The notes beneath the pieces are model-generated. The model was not told the DNA's origin, made no database searches, and saw nothing but the letters and a program-made list of their open reading frames with translations. Both the position numbers and the translations under genes were made by a program. Of a DNA stretch of 5,602 bases, positions 5,100 through 5,602 are shown piece by piece (the first letter of the stretch is position 1; every line of letters starts with the position of its first letter). The stretch covers positions 1 through 5,602 of the forward strand of contig DAONSQ010000036.1 in assembly GCA_035411265.1 (NCBI GenBank), in the 5' to 3' direction. The stretch is from UBA1359 sp035411265. Lineage in GTDB: Bacteria; Patescibacteriota; Patescibacteriia; Patescibacteriales; Patescibacteriaceae.

Positions 5100-5602
5100 A
5101 TGCTAAAACTATCTAATTGTCTTATCCCTATTTTTATTGGTATTTTCACTATTATACCCCTAAGTGGTCAAGCCGCCGTTAATTCAGGCGATGCTCTAGC
5201 CGAACAAAAAGCCACTGTTGCAGCTATTAATAAAAATCTATCCGCCGTCGTCAGCATTACTGTTACTGAAACCATTACTGCAGAAAAGGGTGGTCAAAAA
5301 ATAACTCAAAAAGTTAAACGCGGCTCTGGCACTGGCTTTGTTATTTCTAAGGACGGCCTAATCTTAACCAATCGCCATGTTGTTAACCAAGCTACTGGTG
5401 ATAATGGCGAATATCGTATTCGTTTTCAATCTGGCAAAAGTTATTACGCCCAGCTAATTGGTCGCGATCCACTTAACGACCTGGCTATTCTCAAAATTTT
5501 TGACAAAAACCTACCAACCGTTGAGCTTGGCGATAGCTCCAAATTAACTATGGGTACAACCGTTATTGCTATCGGGAATTCTTTAGGCCGTTATCAAAAT
5601 AG
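5100..5602 (+). CDS. htrA: HtrA/DegP-family secreted serine protease, 3' end beyond window
   Basis: The first 167 codons of an exported trypsin-like protease of family S1C are present. Residues 1-26 form a signal peptide: LKLSN, then a hydrophobic core, ending SGQAA. The protease fold begins with GSGTGFVISKDGLILTNRHVV (76-95, written here in part), containing catalytic His93. Catalytic Asp127 lies in DPLNDLAILKI (123-133). 'VELGDSSKLTMGTTVIAIGNSLG' follows the standard HtrA order. The catalytic Ser (GNSGG motif) and any PDZ domain lie past the window edge, so activity and subtype (DegP, DegQ, DegS-like) cannot be judged. HtrA proteases degrade or refold damaged envelope proteins. The reading frame is open to the last base. 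ATG 5100 starts the signal peptide and has no Shine-Dalgarno. Confidence 0.93.
   Translation, partial: MLKLSNCLIPIFIGIFTIIPLSGQAAVNSGDALAEQKATVAAINKNLSAVVSITVTETITAEKGGQKITQKVKRGSGTGFVISKDGLILTNRHVVNQATGDNGEYRIRFQSGKSYYAQLIGRDPLNDLAILKIFDKNLPTVELGDSSKLTMGTTVIAIGNSLGRYQN

Noticed and set aside
4919..5149. 76-codon open frame on the minus strand
   Set aside because: It covers tRNA-Gln, its promoter and terminator, and the start of htrA; an accidental frame across RNA and regulatory sequence.
328..5200. Many CTAG and GCTAGC-like sites across the window
   Set aside because: The number (about 25 by eye) is near expectation for this base composition and arises mostly from Leu-Ala (CTA GCT/GCC) and Ala-Ser codon pairs; not a repeat family.
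1..5602. Mobile element, CRISPR array or tRNA-associated integration site
   Set aside because: I see no transposase or integrase motifs, no spaced direct repeats and no duplicated tRNA 3' end.

Overview
The window looks like a chromosomal segment of a small-genome bacterium, most probably a member of the Candidate Phyla Radiation (Patescibacteria). This is inference. It rests on A/T-rich sequence (about 40% GC by eye), genes packed with 2-5 nt gaps, no Shine-Dalgarno sequence before any of six starts, tRNA genes without an encoded CCA, and an RlpA-like domain of the 'GKASWY...NDYGP' type that I associate with this group. All five complete genes read through in the standard code with TAA stops, so nothing suggests recoded UGA.

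Layout. At 1-118, on the minus strand, lie a truncated tRNA-Thr(CGT) and a complete tRNA-Gly(CCC). At 119-170 a compact divergent promoter region serves these tRNAs leftward and a five-gene operon rightward. The operon (171-4937) encodes a secreted fusion of an RlpA-like double-psi beta-barrel with an S11 D-Ala-D-Ala carboxypeptidase (PBP5-like), then FtsE, FtsX, a SpoU/TrmH-family RNA methyltransferase, and a DapB/2,4-diaminopentanoate-dehydrogenase-like oxidoreductase. A hairpin at 4937-4960 ends the operon and probably also ends the opposing tRNA-Gln(TTG) transcript (4967-5037, minus). After a second divergent tRNA/protein intergenic region, an HtrA/DegP-type secreted serine protease starts at 5100 and runs off the window.

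How it fits together. FtsE-FtsX is the ABC-transporter-like complex that couples cell division to peptidoglycan hydrolysis, usually through an extracellular partner such as EnvC, PcsB, CwlO or RipC. Here the gene directly upstream, 5 nt from ftsE, encodes a secreted two-domain peptidoglycan-remodelling enzyme, which makes it a reasonable candidate partner or client of FtsEX. HtrA, downstream in its own unit, would add envelope protein quality control. The methyltransferase and the oxidoreductase share the operon, but their link to division is not evident from sequence.
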